Part shown: in pieces, positions 20,800 to 34,500 of the stretch
Numbering within the stretch: position 1 is the first letter of the stretch
Layout: each line of letters starts with the position of its first letter
Origin: Emydura subglobosa
Lineage: Eukaryota; Chordata; Testudines; Chelidae
NCBI GenBank assembly: GCA_007922225.1
Contig: ML679961.1
Coordinates: forward strand, 68,213,075-68,277,074
DNA: 64,000 nucleotides
Direction: 5' to 3'
Translations under genes and position numbers: made by a program
The notes under the pieces: generated by a model
Databases searched by the model: none
Seen by the model: the letters and a program-made list of their open reading frames with translations, nothing else
Told to the model about the DNA's origin: nothing

Positions 20800-23350
20800 A
20801 GAATGGATCCAGAAGCCCAAATAAATGTAACAAAAAGGAGACGGTTGAAGTATAAAGCTAAAGGTGAGATTGGAATTGATTCTTCACTGTAAGATTTTAA
20901 TCCTGGGCCAGTGCATTAGTGAGATACAGAGGCAAGGCTGTAAAACAGAGCTTAGAATTTCACTGAGGAAGATAACTACATGTGGGTTTACACACACGAG
21001 ATGCTTGGGCCATGAAAGGTGGTCAAGAAGACACATGCCCTAGACTCAGAATAACTATTGAGAAACCTGGCCCAATCATGCAAGAGAGAACTGAATCACA
21101 TGAAGATGTGATCACAGGAGAGGTGTCTCCGAGTGATCCTGATGCTATACAGACCAACAAAAAAGTTCCAAGACTAGAAAAAGAGCAACAAAACATAAGA
21201 CATTCAAATGAGAGCCAACAGCCAGCTTTGCTCCTTTAACTGTAGAGACAAAAAAGCAGGCAGACTCAAAACTCTGTACTATCTGCTGAGATGGCAGGAA
21301 CCAAATTCTTCATCAAACTGGCTGCAGGGGCAGGGTTTGGCAGCTATCCCTGGCCATAAAGCTTTGAGATTTACATTTTCAATGCACCAGTTGGCTGTTT
21401 CATGAGGTTGCCTTTCAGGATATACTTGGCACCAGGAAGTATTCTTCTGCACAATGTGCCAGGTGCAGGAAGGTGTCTCAGGAGTGAAAATGTACATTGA
21501 TACCATCATAATGTGGAGCAGTTCTACTCCTGAACTTCATGAACAACTCTAGAGGGGACTGGAAACCACAAGAAGAAACAACCTTCAAGTGAATAAGGCC
21601 CAGGTATCCATTTTAAGTTACTCAAAGTGAGCAGAGATGACGACCACAAAAAGTGGCAGACTTAAGATTCAAGCACTAGTGAATATGCGGAGACCCAAAG
21701 CTAAAGGAATTCTGAGACTGCAAGGCATGTTTATTTAGGTCCGGAAGCTTGTACCCACCTATGCACCTCAAAGAACTTTCAATAAAACAGCTTCACAGAC
21801 ATACGGAATAGGGCTGGAGGGCAGAGTGTGTCAGAATTAAAGGATTAATAACATTTACTGACTGTAGCAATGCTTTGACACATGGGAAGAGTCTCTAAAG
21901 AGGTTTCAAAAGCAGTGGGCTTAAAGGCTGCCTATAACAAGTATGACTGGCAGAAAATGTCCAAATCAAAAGCTGCTAGACCTTCCATTTCACTATACAG
22001 TTTGACTAGAGAAAGTTATGAATCTTCAAAGCTGAAATGACCCATAGCCACTGATTATGGTCCACAAAAGGACATGGAGAAGTGTAACCCAGGATGCAGC
22101 CATTCCTTTAAGTATCATGACCCTGAAGTTCCAGCAAGGGTATTGCTTAGAAATTGCATATGCTCCCTTCGCTGACCTGCAGGCAAATGGCCTAGAACAA
22201 TAGTGATAGTACACATGAATATGATAGAAGTATCCTGAGCAGGAATATGAGATGAGCTAGTGGGGAAAATAGGCCAAGGATAAAACCCTACAAACCTTAA
22301 CTATTGGTAATAAATGGAGAAATCTATTCTTCCAATCTACAGATTCCTAATTTATAAATGAGGTTTCATAATCATTCCCAGAAAAGACTGAAAAGGACAA
22401 ATAATCCTTCCCATAGTGACAAGGAAATATTCGGACAAACATAGGAAGGGCAACTGAGAGTGCTGTCTACAGCTTTCCTTTTTAGAAATTGCATTCTGGC
22501 CAGAGCTGAACAGTGACACTGAAAAAAATGGAACATGGTGTGAGGTACAGAGAAGCATAGCAGAAATAACCTGCGATACAGAATGAACAACTTGCACCTC
22601 CAGAGGACAAAGTCTGACCAGGTTTTGTTTGTCCTGAGAAAACATGACCACCTGATCAGAATGGACTGTTTGCAACTTTTCAGAAATATCAATACTTAAA
22701 CATACCACAGCTTGTGTGACCAGGTCCAGAAAATCAAGTTTGCACATCAGGAATGCCATTAATTGCCAAGGACTATAGTAATGGAGAGGGGACCACACAT
22801 TAAGAATAGGGAGCGTTTCGAACTTACTGGCATCTGACTGTTGGTATGACAGTATGAACTATCTATAAACAAACAGATTAGCAGAATATGGAACCTATGT
22901 AGTGAAGAATTTACTTAAGAAACAAACCATCTATACTTACATCTGCTGGTGATTTCCCCATAGTGCAGAACTCTGTACAAACATCTGTGTTTATACTTGT
23001 TTACCAGCACAATACAATTAGGTCTTGACAAACTTCTGATGTTGGTGGAGATCTGACCAATCAAAATGGATACAAAACTATAATGGAGTCAAATGACCTT
23101 TATCATAATTGGTTGATCCAGTTTGGGGCTGTTAGATTCCTAAAATGATTTCTGGTTTAAAACAGATACAGAAGCCTGTTGAAATGTTCAGACCTAAATG
23201 TTTGGATGATGTTAAACTACAGCCCTATAGTTGTTAGAACTTGTTCCAGCCCTCAGCTGAATGGAATATGAGCTTTACTGTGCAGTTTCCCAAGGCCCTG
23301 CCCCTAATCAACACTGCCACACTTCGGGGTTGCATGTGATGCTCTAAAAG
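20800..23350 (+). mobile_element. Decayed Ty3/gypsy LTR retrotransposon, pol remains
   Basis: Translated pieces follow the order of a gypsy pol gene. The RT core lies near 21360-21600, with MYIDTIIMW at 21490-21516 in place of the usual YIDD box, then a thumb-like segment near 21690 (LVNMRRPKAKGILRLQGM). Integrase-like pieces lie near 22739-22800, and NRLAEYGTYVVKNLLKK at 22872-22922 resembles the 'NGxAERxVxxxKxLLKK' segment. Pieces are in different frames with many stops, so the copy is dead. No LTR pair was identified; the A/T-rich base composition differs from the flanks. Confidence 0.65.
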
Positions 23351-24984
23351 AGCCAAACAGGAACTAGTTGTAGACACAGATTTCAAATACAGCCAGATTA
23401 AACCACAACAGCACCGCCACTGTACTAACTACATTATTTCTTAAATATATGTTATTTGTCTATGCAAGTGTTTTCTATTACCCATACCCCCAATCATGAC
23501 AGCATGTTAGTGCCTGCCACATGAAATCAATAACAATCGCAAAGCCCTTCTGGGAAAGCCTACTTTGGGTTAGTAGTGAACTATCGAGAAGGCTGCTGTA
23601 TTCTGAGAACGGGGCAACCTGTGCTTGGCTGCCCTGGCTGGTCTGGGAGGCCCAGTGAGCCTGCTTGGAGGAAGTAGTTCAAGAGTCTGATGGTGATCAT
23701 GTCTCTGAGCTACCACCTGAGCTGCCATGGTCCATGCCTCATAGTCTCGAGGGGTGAGAGTTGCTACTGTGGAACCCAGAGCCAGCTGGGAAAACTGTTT
23801 CCATCTATAGTGGGAGAGTGACAGGGGTAATCAACATACACCAACCATCCCATGGCTAATGTATCATGCCCAGGACTCTTCGTAGCACTTGGTGCTGTTG
23901 CTTGTTGCAGATGGGGCTTAAATTTACAATCCATCCCCTCTCTTTTCCCCATACTTTGTGCACTTGTACTTTTGTAGCTCGATCAATAAAGTTGATGAGC
24001 AGCTGAGCACTTTCTTTTGGGTCTGTAGCAGGCCCAGGCAGGGCCCTATGGAACACTTGCTGCAGCTGGTGTCTGTGTGGCAGGGCTGCTTGACACTAGG
24101 ATTGAAGCATCACGACAGGTGCAAGTGCATGGAAACCGTGACCCACACCCCAGCAAGCTGTCGCAACAAGCCATGTCTGCCCCTCTTCCCCTGCATTCCT
24201 GCTCAGTTTACTGACCTAGCCCAAGGCCATAGCCATTCAGTGCTGGACACTGCCTTTGTCTGACCAAAGGTCAGGCTGTGTTTTTAACTAGGGCTGCCTC
24301 AGCTATTTCTAGGACAGTTGGACTCTGCCCATGTGCAGAGGGGCAGCAGAAATCAAATGAACTGGCAGCCAGGTTAATGGGCAGAAGCTGTGCAGGTGAA
24401 GTTCTTTTTTTGCCAACAGCATCAGCTGCCCCAGAGCAGGCTGTAACGTGGATGGTGAGAGGTTGATCAGAGGCACTTCATGGAAGGGACTATGCCAAAG
24501 CTGGAACTAAAACCATGGTACAGGCCCCAGCGTCAGATCAGTGTGGCTGGGTAGAAAAATCCCTGGAGGGGGCAGCAAGGAGAGAAGAGTGGAGCAGGGA
24601 TTAATCAAACCACAATGGGCTAGGAAAGGCAGCGAGCAGCAGGACAATAAACTGACAATAAAACAAGGGGGAAAACCTGCAAGCTGGGATTCAAGCCACC
24701 AACCCCCAATCACCCAAAAGATTTAAGTAGTGCATGTGAGCAAAGGAGCAACCCCAGTCCTAGTGCAGTGCTGCCATCAGGGAGAGGGGCTGGAGGACAG
24801 TCACGCAGCAAGAGACTCCATGTTTGTACCAGGCCACCCAGGCTCTGAGTGAGAGGCCAAGCAAAGGATGAATGGAAACGGTGTTTTCAGAACAGAGTGA
24901 CCAGACACTTGCTGTTGGGAAGGGGACAGTGAAAGGAAATCAGGCATTTAGCGTGACATATCTTTAAGAGGTCTCTGAGCTAAG
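23351..24984. other. Intergenic, no gene recognised
   Basis: There are several short open frames on both strands (for example minus 23764-24056) with no family resemblance I can name. This may be further old transposon sequence. No RNA gene seen. Confidence 0.35.
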
Positions 24985-25700
24985 CAAAGTCTCTAATGAG
25001 CATTTCCTGGCCAAATTTCAGGCCCTTTATCCTTCTTGACCTCCCTGCCACTTTCAGTTCTGTCAACTGCAGCCTCTTTCAACCTTGGCTGGCCTCTACT
25101 GATTGTCCCACCTCTGATTGTGTCACTGGGCCACCCTTTTCCCCACGGCATCTCTCACTGGATTTGCAGATTCATGTCTCCCTTTGTCAAAGCCTCCATC
25201 TCAGCCCATCTAGCACTCACCTCACTTTCCCTTTTCCACTAGCAACATTCCTATCCCATCATTCTCCTTGTCATTTGGGGCCATAAATTGCCCTCTTCAA
25301 TATCTCCCTCTCCCTGCACATCTAGGCTGTATCCAGATTCTGCTACTCTTTCCTCCAAGATCGCTCTGCATCCCATTTGTTGGAACTCTCATGCCAGCCC
25401 TTGTCATCTGCTACCTTGATTAGTGTAACTCCTTCCTTTGTGGATTCTGTGCCAGCCCCCATACAGAACATTGCCATCAAAATAATCTTCCTTGCCTATT
25501 ACTCTGACCATATCATTTCCCCTGGTTTGAATCCTCCTGGCTGCGCCTTCTGCAACACAGAAAATTCAAGCTTGGTCCTGACCAATTCTATCCCTTCCTA
25601 CCTATCTGCAGTTGCCTCTAATCTCAACATCCCATTTACTTGGTATGGAACATCCATAGATCTGTGAGGCTACTCTCTCCACTCAAATCACTCCTAAAGA
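24985..25700 (+). mobile_element. L3-type LINE fragment
   Basis: The phrases 'CATCCTTCTTGACCTCCCTG'-like, 'CAAAATAATCTTCCTTGCC' and 'ATATCATTTCCCCTGGTTTG' follow the order of the amniote L3 3' half (RT end and 3' UTR). The decayed RT block near 25030 reads FILLDLPATFSSVNCSLF in place of 'LLDLSAAFDTVDHxLL'. It is fragmentary and not coding. Confidence 0.65.
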
Positions 25701-26014
25701 CCCACTTCTACACTGCTGCTTGCAAGAAACTAAAGGGCTAATGATGGTGTACTTGGGGATAACATTTTAAAAGGTTAACTTTGTTATTAAAACATCTGTA
25801 CATTTACTGCTTTCACCTTTTTATCTGTATGTTACATTCCTGCCCCCTGCTGCTTGCTCAGCCATTGGGGTGGGCACTGTGCCTTCTTCCTTGTCTGGAA
25901 AGTGCCTCACACACTGGCTGCTGCTGGAAAATGGGGTGGAGGGTAGATTTGGGGAACTTGGAAGGATGGGGAGATCTCTTTCCCCCTAATAAAAGATTTG
26001 GAAGGACTGAGTTT

Positions 26015-26165
26015 GAAAACAGATGATGGTCTTGTGGTTAGGCCACTAGGCAGATTCTCAGGAGCTCTGGGTTCCATCTTTGGCTCTGCCACAGTCCATA
26101 TGACCTTGATCAAGTTACTTATTCCCTGTGCTGTAGTTCCCGTCTACACACAGAGATCACTTTAC
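26015..26165 (+). mobile_element. MIR-like tRNA-derived SINE
   Basis: The 5' half resembles a tRNA-derived head (GATGGTCTTGTGGTTAGGCC, then GGGTTCCATC as a worn B box). The 3' half has the core-SINE phrase CTCTGCCACAGTCCATATGACC and 'ACCTTGATCAAGTTACTTA'. It lies just beyond the 3' end of the THAP9-like gene. Confidence 0.7.
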
Positions 26166-26597
26166 TTCCTGTGCTCCTGAGGGGAGGGGTATTGTGAAGC
26201 TCAACTACTAGGATGATGTGGACTACTGAAGTGCCTACGCAACCATATTGCTCTGGAGTTGCTGCATCCAGCTCTAGGAATTGAGTAGCCATTCTGGTTG
26301 AAGGAAAGAATCTCTGTACCTGCTCTCACAACAACCATCCTCTCCCCTCTAAAGCAGTTCATTTGATGTTGGCCTATTCCTCCAGTTCTGCAATTAAAGC
26401 CCCTGAACAAAGGAAGGTGGATACAAAAATTGTATTTAAAAGGCTGACAGTTTCTACAGGTCTTGTCAAACTCTGATGCTCATGATTCATAGACCAAACG
26501 GGATCTGGCCCAGGACTGCAGGCAGAAGTGCAGAGCCCATCCTGCCTCTCCTGCAGCTCAGACTGGCCTTTCTCCCCAAAGTCCAATCAACCTCCCT

Positions 26598-28557
26598 TCA
26601 AGGAGCATGAAACCATTGCTTGAGTCCAAGTGTGTGACAGGGCCAGTTCCTTTGTTGGCTGTTGGCACAGCCCATGCTCTGCTCATTGTTTGCCTCCTTG
26701 AAGTGAGTTACCCGAGTAGACTGTCCTGACTCTGGTCCCTGAGCTGCCCCCAACTGCCCTGAATGCAGCTCTAAGAAGATTCGCACAAGGCCCTGGAGGA
26801 TAGTGACATAGTGATTGGAAACAAGCATGTTGCTTTCAAAGAGATGATCATGAAGGGATGGGAAAAGTCCTGGCTCCTCACTCACATCTGTTAAGATGGC
26901 CAGCTCTAGCACTAAGCCCCAACTCCGGTGCTGCCTGGAGTCTCCAAAGAATGGTGTGGAAAGACTAAAGATCTTCTCCGCCCTGCGGATCACCCTTCGA
27001 ACAGACTCCGCAGGGAGGCACTGCCTTCCTCTGTTCTCCACGCACATTAGGGCACTGCCTGCAGGCTCCATCCCAGAAGGGGACATCAGGGCAGCTCGAC
27101 ATTCAGCGCAGGTGAGGAGTGGCAGCAGTTTCTGCACTACACAGCGGGAAACATAGGTGGTTGTGTCTTCCTCTAGCTGTGAAAGAAGGGATGGAGCTAG
27201 GTCTAGGGCACTGGAATCCTGCCTGAAGCCTGGCCACCAGTGGTCCAGCCAGACTTGCCCCTTTCCCAGTGGCCAAGAGGCCTGAAGCTGGAGGCTGGCC
27301 CGTCTGCTCAAGGACACGTCCAGCAGATTAGGTGTATTGAGTCCCAGCCCAGCAAGACCCTTGCACAGGACATGTCTGTATGCGGACTGGAAAGCCTGTG
27401 CTGTGGTAGCCCCTCTTTCCCCACAACCCTGCCGAATGGCTCCCCAGCACCACTCCAGAGGGTCCAAGCTCCACCAGCCTGTGAGCAAATATGGCACAGG
27501 CCTGTCTTCTGCCACCAGATAAGTTTTTGCCATCCACTGCAAGCTGCGCAGGTTTATCAGGAAGCCCAGAAACCCCCAGCGATGCCTGCTCAGTCCTAGC
27601 AGCTCCCCAGTGCCATTGCGCAGCTTCCGTAGCAGGTTCTCATAATCGTTGCAGAGGTTATTGACCGAGTCATAACTGGCAAGGGACAGTGGTGCTTTGG
27701 GCCCTTTACCATGGATGCTCCGACTGCTGCACACATCAAACATTGCACTGAGCAGGGTGATAAAGTGCGATGTGACTTCGTGCCCCAGAAACTGGGACAA
27801 CCCTAGGCTGGCTGCAAAGTGCAGGGCCCGGGCTGTGCTCTCACTGAAAAGTTGTGCAACACCGTTCCCCCACACCCGCTGTCCATCCAGGCTGACCCCA
27901 CCAACCTCACGGGCAGCCTGGAGCACTTCTTGCTCCTGCAGAGCCCCTAGGTGCAGGAGGTAGTCCCAGCAGATGGCCTTGCTGCACACCTGGAGGCTGC
28001 CGTATGCCTGCAGTGTGTTATGAACCAGCGTGAGCAGGTGGCATGGGTCAAAGAAATATGCGATTTCCAGTGCAGGGTTTGCAGGGTGGAAAAACGTGGA
28101 TTTTACAGAGACTCCATCCACGAGCACTCCCAACCGCCTAGCTGTGTCCACATTGGGGGCTGTGGCATCTGAAGTAACAGAGACCACCTGCAGGCCAACG
28201 CTGTAGAGTTTGAGGATACAGTGGCGCAGGAGCTGGGACTGCACGTCACCAGTGAGCGTGGCAAGGAGGAAATAGCCGAGAGGAGCCATCCAACGCCCCT
28301 GGAATCCTACTGCCACAAGCATGAGGGCTTCTCCTGCTGCTGGCACCTCATCTGCATCATAATTCCCAGCACCAAAGTCCACCAGCCCCTGCATGCTGTT
28401 GGTGCACTGGTCATACTGGATTCTCCTCTCCAATGGCATCGCACCAATGAGCAGAGAACAGGACTGGAAGTCTTTGTCCCTTGCCTGTGATCTCTCTGCC
28501 AATGCACTAAAGGCTTGCTGGCTGAACCCTGGCCTGTAATCTGGGTTTGAGAGCCAC
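26598..28557 (-). CDS. THAP9-like: THAP9-like terminal exon, RNase H-like transposase core
   Basis: A single 1960-base exon carries 652 residues from a CTATTGCAG acceptor to the stop. It holds the RNase H-fold acids (D318, D388, E626 of the full protein), the AYFFDPCHLL segment and the insertion domain typical of P-element transposases (AQLFSESTARAL, GKGPKAPL). An intronless catalytic exon this long with no stop argues for purifying selection. Confidence 0.93.
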
Positions 28558-31500
28558 CTGCAATAGAGAACACAGGGGAAAATTACTGGGGAGGGAAGCT
28601 GCAAGGCCCATAGTGTGATAGGAATAGGACGTCCATTGGCAAGTGACATAGCTTTCAGAGAATTCAAAAGGTGAGGATGCTGCCACACAGGGGAGGGGAT
28701 TCTTCCCATGGGATTTGAGGGGGAAGAGACATGAGCTGGTGTCTAAGGCAAACTCCCCCATCCTTGTCTTCCGCTCTGAAGACAGGAGAAGCAGAAGCAG
28801 CCTGATGCTAAGCTCTCTTCCTTCTCTCACTGGTATTCAGACACCAGGCATGATCCTCTCACGTGTTAAACCTCTTTCATTTAACCCTCCTTGGGCTCGC
28901 CTCATCTGTCCTGCCCTCTAATCCCTAGAACTGTCTTTCTGGTTTATTTGCCCTTTTTCTTTCCGTTCTCTTCTCAGGTGTGGGGCTGAGAGCTGCTCTT
29001 ACTGTTCTGCCTGGCCCAGTGCTATGGAAAGTGGCACAGTAACTGCTTCAATATCAGATGCCATTTGCCTAGAGATGCATCTGAATGTAGCAGCACAGTA
29101 TCCCAAAACATTTTCCACCCCACCCCATTGGTTCTTCAGGCTAGCCACACAGCCCCCTCCAGTTTATACCTGTGTGTCCTCTCCTCTCCCTGGGTGTAAG
29201 GATGTCTGTTATTCAGACTGATGCATCTTGATGTCTTCAGCTAACACTATCCCAGCCTCTTCAGCTGTTTGCTCCCCCGTCTTTCCTATGTATCTGCATC
29301 AGGATTGTCAGTAAATCTGATCCCACTTCAGCCTCTAGGTGATTAATGAAAACACTGGCTAGAAAGCCTGGCTCTGCTCCCTGCTGTTTCCCCTCTTTGC
29401 TACGGATCCCTTACTTACCTCACCACTTTGTGGCTCTCTATTGATCCCTGTGCAAAGCCCCACTGGTGTCTTGCAGCTCATTAATGGCACTTGGAGGCTG
29501 ATAATCTCTCTTCTTATTAAGCCTAGTGTCTGCCCATTATTTATCCAAATGTTTCCATATCAACTCCCTGATCCTCAGCCTAAATAACTGGCTGGCAGGT
29601 TCCTGTTTCTCCCTTCTTGCCCCTCTTGGAGACTGAAACAATGGTTCTCTGGCCTCTAGCCCTGCCCTCTGGAATAGATGAAGATTGCTCTCATAACTCC
29701 TGCACCTTGTTCTCTTGGTTTTGTACGTGTTGCCTACTGCTGTAGGTTTGGCTTGATTTACCACACTCTCCCAGGAGTCCTGAAAGAGATTCCAGACCCC
29801 TCTGCAAGACAGCAGGGCCCAGTTCCAAGACCTGGCCTCTTGTTGCTGAGCTGGGAGGTGCTGGGACCTCCCTCCCTCAACAGTCTTTTAATCACATCTT
29901 CCTAGCCTGCTCTGTGGATTAAGAGGATCAAGAGGCTCTGTAGACTTGAGCCCAGTGCTGGTGGAGGTTTCCTAATAGCTCTGTTCAGCAGTGGAGGGTA
30001 TGATGCACGTAGGAGAAACGCACATGTGCAAGGTGGTGGGTTCTGGCAGCTGGAACGTCTTCCCCACACACTCGTAGGCCTTGGCTGAGAACAGGTGAAG
30101 CGAGACAGCGAAGTTGCGCATAGTGGCTGGGTAGCTCCCACGCTGGGTTCCTTCATAGCGCAAGTCGAGCTGCAAGTCTGCTAGAGCAAAGAGATGGGTA
30201 TTGGGGATGGGGCAGAGAGTAGGGTGAAAGCCCCCTGGGCTGGGTCTGCAGAATGTAGGTACCCTTCCCTACTGCAGATCATGGCAGAGAACAGGGATGA
30301 GGCCCTTTCTTTGGGGTATACTCAGGGCCCTACTAGGTACAAGAGCCTCTCCTTAGAACTCACAAGGGGGGGGGCAAAGTGGGTACAAAAAACCCTCCTC
30401 TGAGTTCGCTGCCATTGATGGGGGAGGGACAACATCTAATGATCTATAGGAGAAGAAATGTGCTGTTCACAGGCTGGTACTTCCCAAGGCAGGAGCCAGG
30501 TCTCACCCCCTTCACTATGCTGACTCCCACTGTGAGCTGAGCGCTAGAGCAGGACAAGTCTTGTTATTTCACACATGGTCTCTGAAAGGACAGCGAGCTA
30601 CTTGTCAGTATTCCCAACCCCTCAGTTACCGTCCCCCTTCTGTACCAGTAAACTGGGCTCTCAGCATGTGCTCCGTGTCCTCACGGAGGAGGTGTTGCTC
30701 CCGCAGGCTCTCCAAAACACTCCGCAGCTCCAGCCGATAGTAGGTGAGGCGCCGCTGGGCTGCATCCTGCTCCCGCTCGCTCCCTAGCATGGGACTTGGG
30801 GATAGAGGGGATTTTGTTCTGCCCTCCAGCAGGCTGTACTGGTGCTCAGCATGGATGAGCTCCACCTGCAGAGATCCAGAGGAGCGTCAGTCACCCTTCC
30901 AGCATCTTACCTGTTCCTGTATTCCTGCTGGCCCAGCTTGTGGTCTTCCCATCCCAGTCACTTATGAGAGCCAAGGATATTTTCACATAGTTTGAGAACT
31001 TAATTTTTAAATCCATCATAATTGCCCATCATTCTCCTCTCCCCTCCCCAATTCCTGTTTTAGGCTGATTTCCTGCCAGAGGCCAGCCTGAGTGCTGAGA
31101 TCTATGAAGCTGAGAGACAGGAAGCGTCCCTGTTACTGCCGTCTCCAGCTCAGTCATACAAAAGTACACCCATGTCATGGGCAATAAGTACTGTCTTAAC
31201 TGTATGCCCCATAGGATGGGAGCTCTAGGCGTGTGGCATCAAACCTGGCTCTGGCTCCCAGTGGCATTTCTACTTACCACTTTAGCTTGAGCTGGAGAGA
31301 CATCTGCTGGTGGAACAGACTCACTAGCGCCTACTGTTGGTATATTGGCACCCATGGCTTTAAGGGATCTTTGTGGACGCTGCCCTCTGACGGATTGCTG
31401 TGTGGGGTAGAAGTTCGGATCATTCAAGCAGCAATAAATTCATGGCTAATAAACATGTGACCCATGGGCAGGGAACAGGGACTCTCAGGGTACATGGTTG

Positions 31501-34500
31501 ACACTGATCTTAAGAGGCACAGGCAGGAGCGACAGACCTGGGAGGCTCAGCCATTGGGGAGGCCAATGCAGAGGAGAGACTCAGCCAACAGGGCCACAAT
31601 CCCAATGCTATTCATAATTCTCTGCATTGCTGGAACACATCAATTCAGCCTCCCAACCCCCTGGAGATATTTATTACCCCCGTTTTACAAACAGAGAAAC
31701 TGAGGCTCAGAGAAGGAACGTGACTTGCCCAAGGGGTCCCACGCTGAGTGACTGGCAGAGCTGGGAACAGATCCCACAGGTCCTGACTCTCCTAATCCTC
31801 TACTTTAGTCACAGAACCATCTTTTCTCCTTTACTCTGTAAATCCACTGTCAGCTGTCCTGGCCCAGGTTCTGGATACACCTAAAGAGTGATGTAGAAAC
31901 CCCAGAGGGTTGTAAGCTGCTGGAAGGACAGGAGCAGTGCTGAAGAGGCGTTTGCTTGCCAGCAGGGCTAAGAATGATTAATAGGGAGACCAAAAATGAT
32001 TGCTTGATCACCCAATAATCCCCCTCCACAATCATCCATTCTCCCTATAAACATCGGCCCTAGCCTGTTCTAAGATCTTTACAGTACTGAGCCTCACCTC
32101 CCTGATCCGCTGATCATTCCCCTAACATCCAGCCTAAAACTCTCTCTCCCTTGCTCTCATTCACATTCTCTCTCTCTCTCTCTCTCCCCCTCCTCCCCCC
32201 CCCTCCCCCTTAGATGAAACAACAGCCTGAAGCTATCATCAGAGACTGGAGAGTCTGCTCCTGCCTCCAGCTAATCTCCTTCCAACACTACTTAAATGTC
32301 TCTCTTGTAGCTTTCTTCCAATACTTTAAGCAGCTTTGTTGCCATTCTCTGTTTTCTCTCTCTTCCCTGAGTTGCACTGGCTTTTTCCAGGGGCAGCTGC
32401 TCCAGGGCTTTGGTGAACAGCAGCATCTCAGGAGCTACCCACTTATTCTGCTTAGCTGGACAAAATCCTCTGACTAAGTGTTTTTGTAAGCTTGGGGTAG
32501 ATTCCATCCCCATTCCTCCATTTCACCCTTTGCTCCTGGCCTCTGAAGCTATTGTCTCTGATTAATTCCCTGCTTCCTGCACAGGATTCTTGGATTTCCT
32601 CTTTACCAGTCATCTTTATAGTGGAATCTCAGCTCAAACACCTATTTACAGTGGAATTTTCATGCTGGGAAATGCCCCCAACCATATGTCAAGCTTCAAG
32701 AACAAACCTGGTCACCGTTCACTTGTTTTCCTTCATGTAATGGATACTGTTTGAGGCCATTGCTTCCTGAGCGGAGCTGGAAAACAGCAAGGAGAACTTA
32801 GACTGGGAAGCTAAAACTGGCTCATGATCTGCTTTAGTTGCAGTTTGGAAAGAGGTGGAGCTCTAAACACGGAGCAGAGACAGAAGCCAGATGCAATGCA
32901 GAGGGACCTGGAAGTCAGGGGCAAGGCACTATCTGTCAGTTTGGAGCTCAGAAACTTGTCATTGAGAGGCTGATCATCTGATCAGGCTGAGATGTGAAAG
33001 AAACAGCTGCAGGAAACCGAGAGCTGCTCAGTAATGCTGTGACACTGATCACTTCCAGGGAAGAGTCGTAGGCAAGAGATCTTTCCTCCACCAGTAAAGG
33101 GAACATAAAGGAGTTGAATATTTCTACTGCCAGCAACTCACTATTCCTGCTGCTTTCACGGAAAACCAGTAGGTAGGATCAGAAGGTATCACCCAGAGCA
33201 GAGAAACTTTGTCAAGAGCTGGGGTCATCAAGAGACAGGAAGCCTTGCAAGGAACTTGATGGAGAGAGACTGGTAAAGTTGTTCTTGTTGGAGCCTAGAG
33301 GCCCTGCTACTGCAGCATAGCCCGTGTGACCGCACAGTAAATCTAGGCTAGCCAAAGAGATTCAAGTGTGTAGTGCCTCCTTCCATACTCTCCTTGGGAA
33401 TATGACATATGCAGTGGCAAAGTATGGCGCTGACTGGTGCTGGATAGTTGTTCTGCTTAAGTGAGCTTAGAAGTTATCAGTGCACTGTCATTTTATGCTG
33501 AGTTAGGAACGTACAAATTGTCACATTGGATCAGACCCCAGGTCCATCTAGTTCAGTATCCTGTCTCTGATAGTAGCTAGCACCATATACTTCTGAGGAA
33601 GGTGTAAGAACCCCGCAGAAGGCACATGTAGGGTAATACATACATCTGCCTCCCATGTCAGGTCTCATCGGATCCCTAATAGGCAGAGATTAGCTGAAGC
33701 CCAGAAGCATGAGGTTTAATATCTCTTCCAAAACTTTTATCATTAACTATAACTCTTGATATTCTTGTCATCCATATAAATGTCCAATCCCTTTTCGAAT
33801 CTTGTTAAATTCCCAACTCAACTAACTCTTCTGTCAGTGAAATCCAGTCTAATTTACATGTTGTATGAAAAAGTATTTCCTCTTTTACTGGTTTTGAATT
33901 TCCCATCTTTTAAAGTTAATGGATTATCTCCTTGTTCTTGTGTTATGAGAAAGGGAGAACAGAAGTTCTCAACTTGTCTTCTCTTGACTGTTCATTATTT
34001 TATATACTTTTATGATGTTCCTTTTTATTCATCTTCTTTCTTAGTAAACAGCCCCAATCTCTCTTCATTGCAGAGATACTCCATGTCCTTGACCATTCTT
34101 GTTGCCCTTCTCTGAGCCCCCACTAGTTCAGCAATATTGTTTTTGAGATGGAGTAACCCCTACTGCACTCCCCATTTTATATAAAGGCATTATAATATTA
34201 TTTCCTATCCCATTCCTTATTCCTTCTCATTATGATTTTCTATTCAAATAAATTCCCTTCAGTTTTCATAAGGAGGCTGGCAGACTCTGACCTTGACTCT
34301 ATGGTTGGGCTAAATGAACAACTCCTAGGCCATTGCCCCCTGGTGTTGGCACAGGAGTGTTGTGGTGGCATCCCTGAGGATATGTCTACATTGCAATGTA
34401 AGCCGAGAGTTAGTAGAACTCGAGATAGCAGACCCTGGATTTGTTAACCTAGGGCTTGAGTGTCTACACTCATTTGTAACCCCAGATTAGGAATTGCTGA

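Noticed and set aside
22352..22798. 148-codon minus-strand open frame
   Set aside because: It is the antisense of the decayed gypsy integrase region, which gives recognisable pieces on the plus strand.
28430..28445. Gly at residue 296 (LLIGAM) of the THAP9-like protein read as a lost catalytic Asp
   Set aside because: Many P-type transposases have Asp in this 'D-A/E-M' place, but the THAP9 group also lacks it, and the spacing to the second acid points to D318 (LVDFG) as the first catalytic residue, which is kept.
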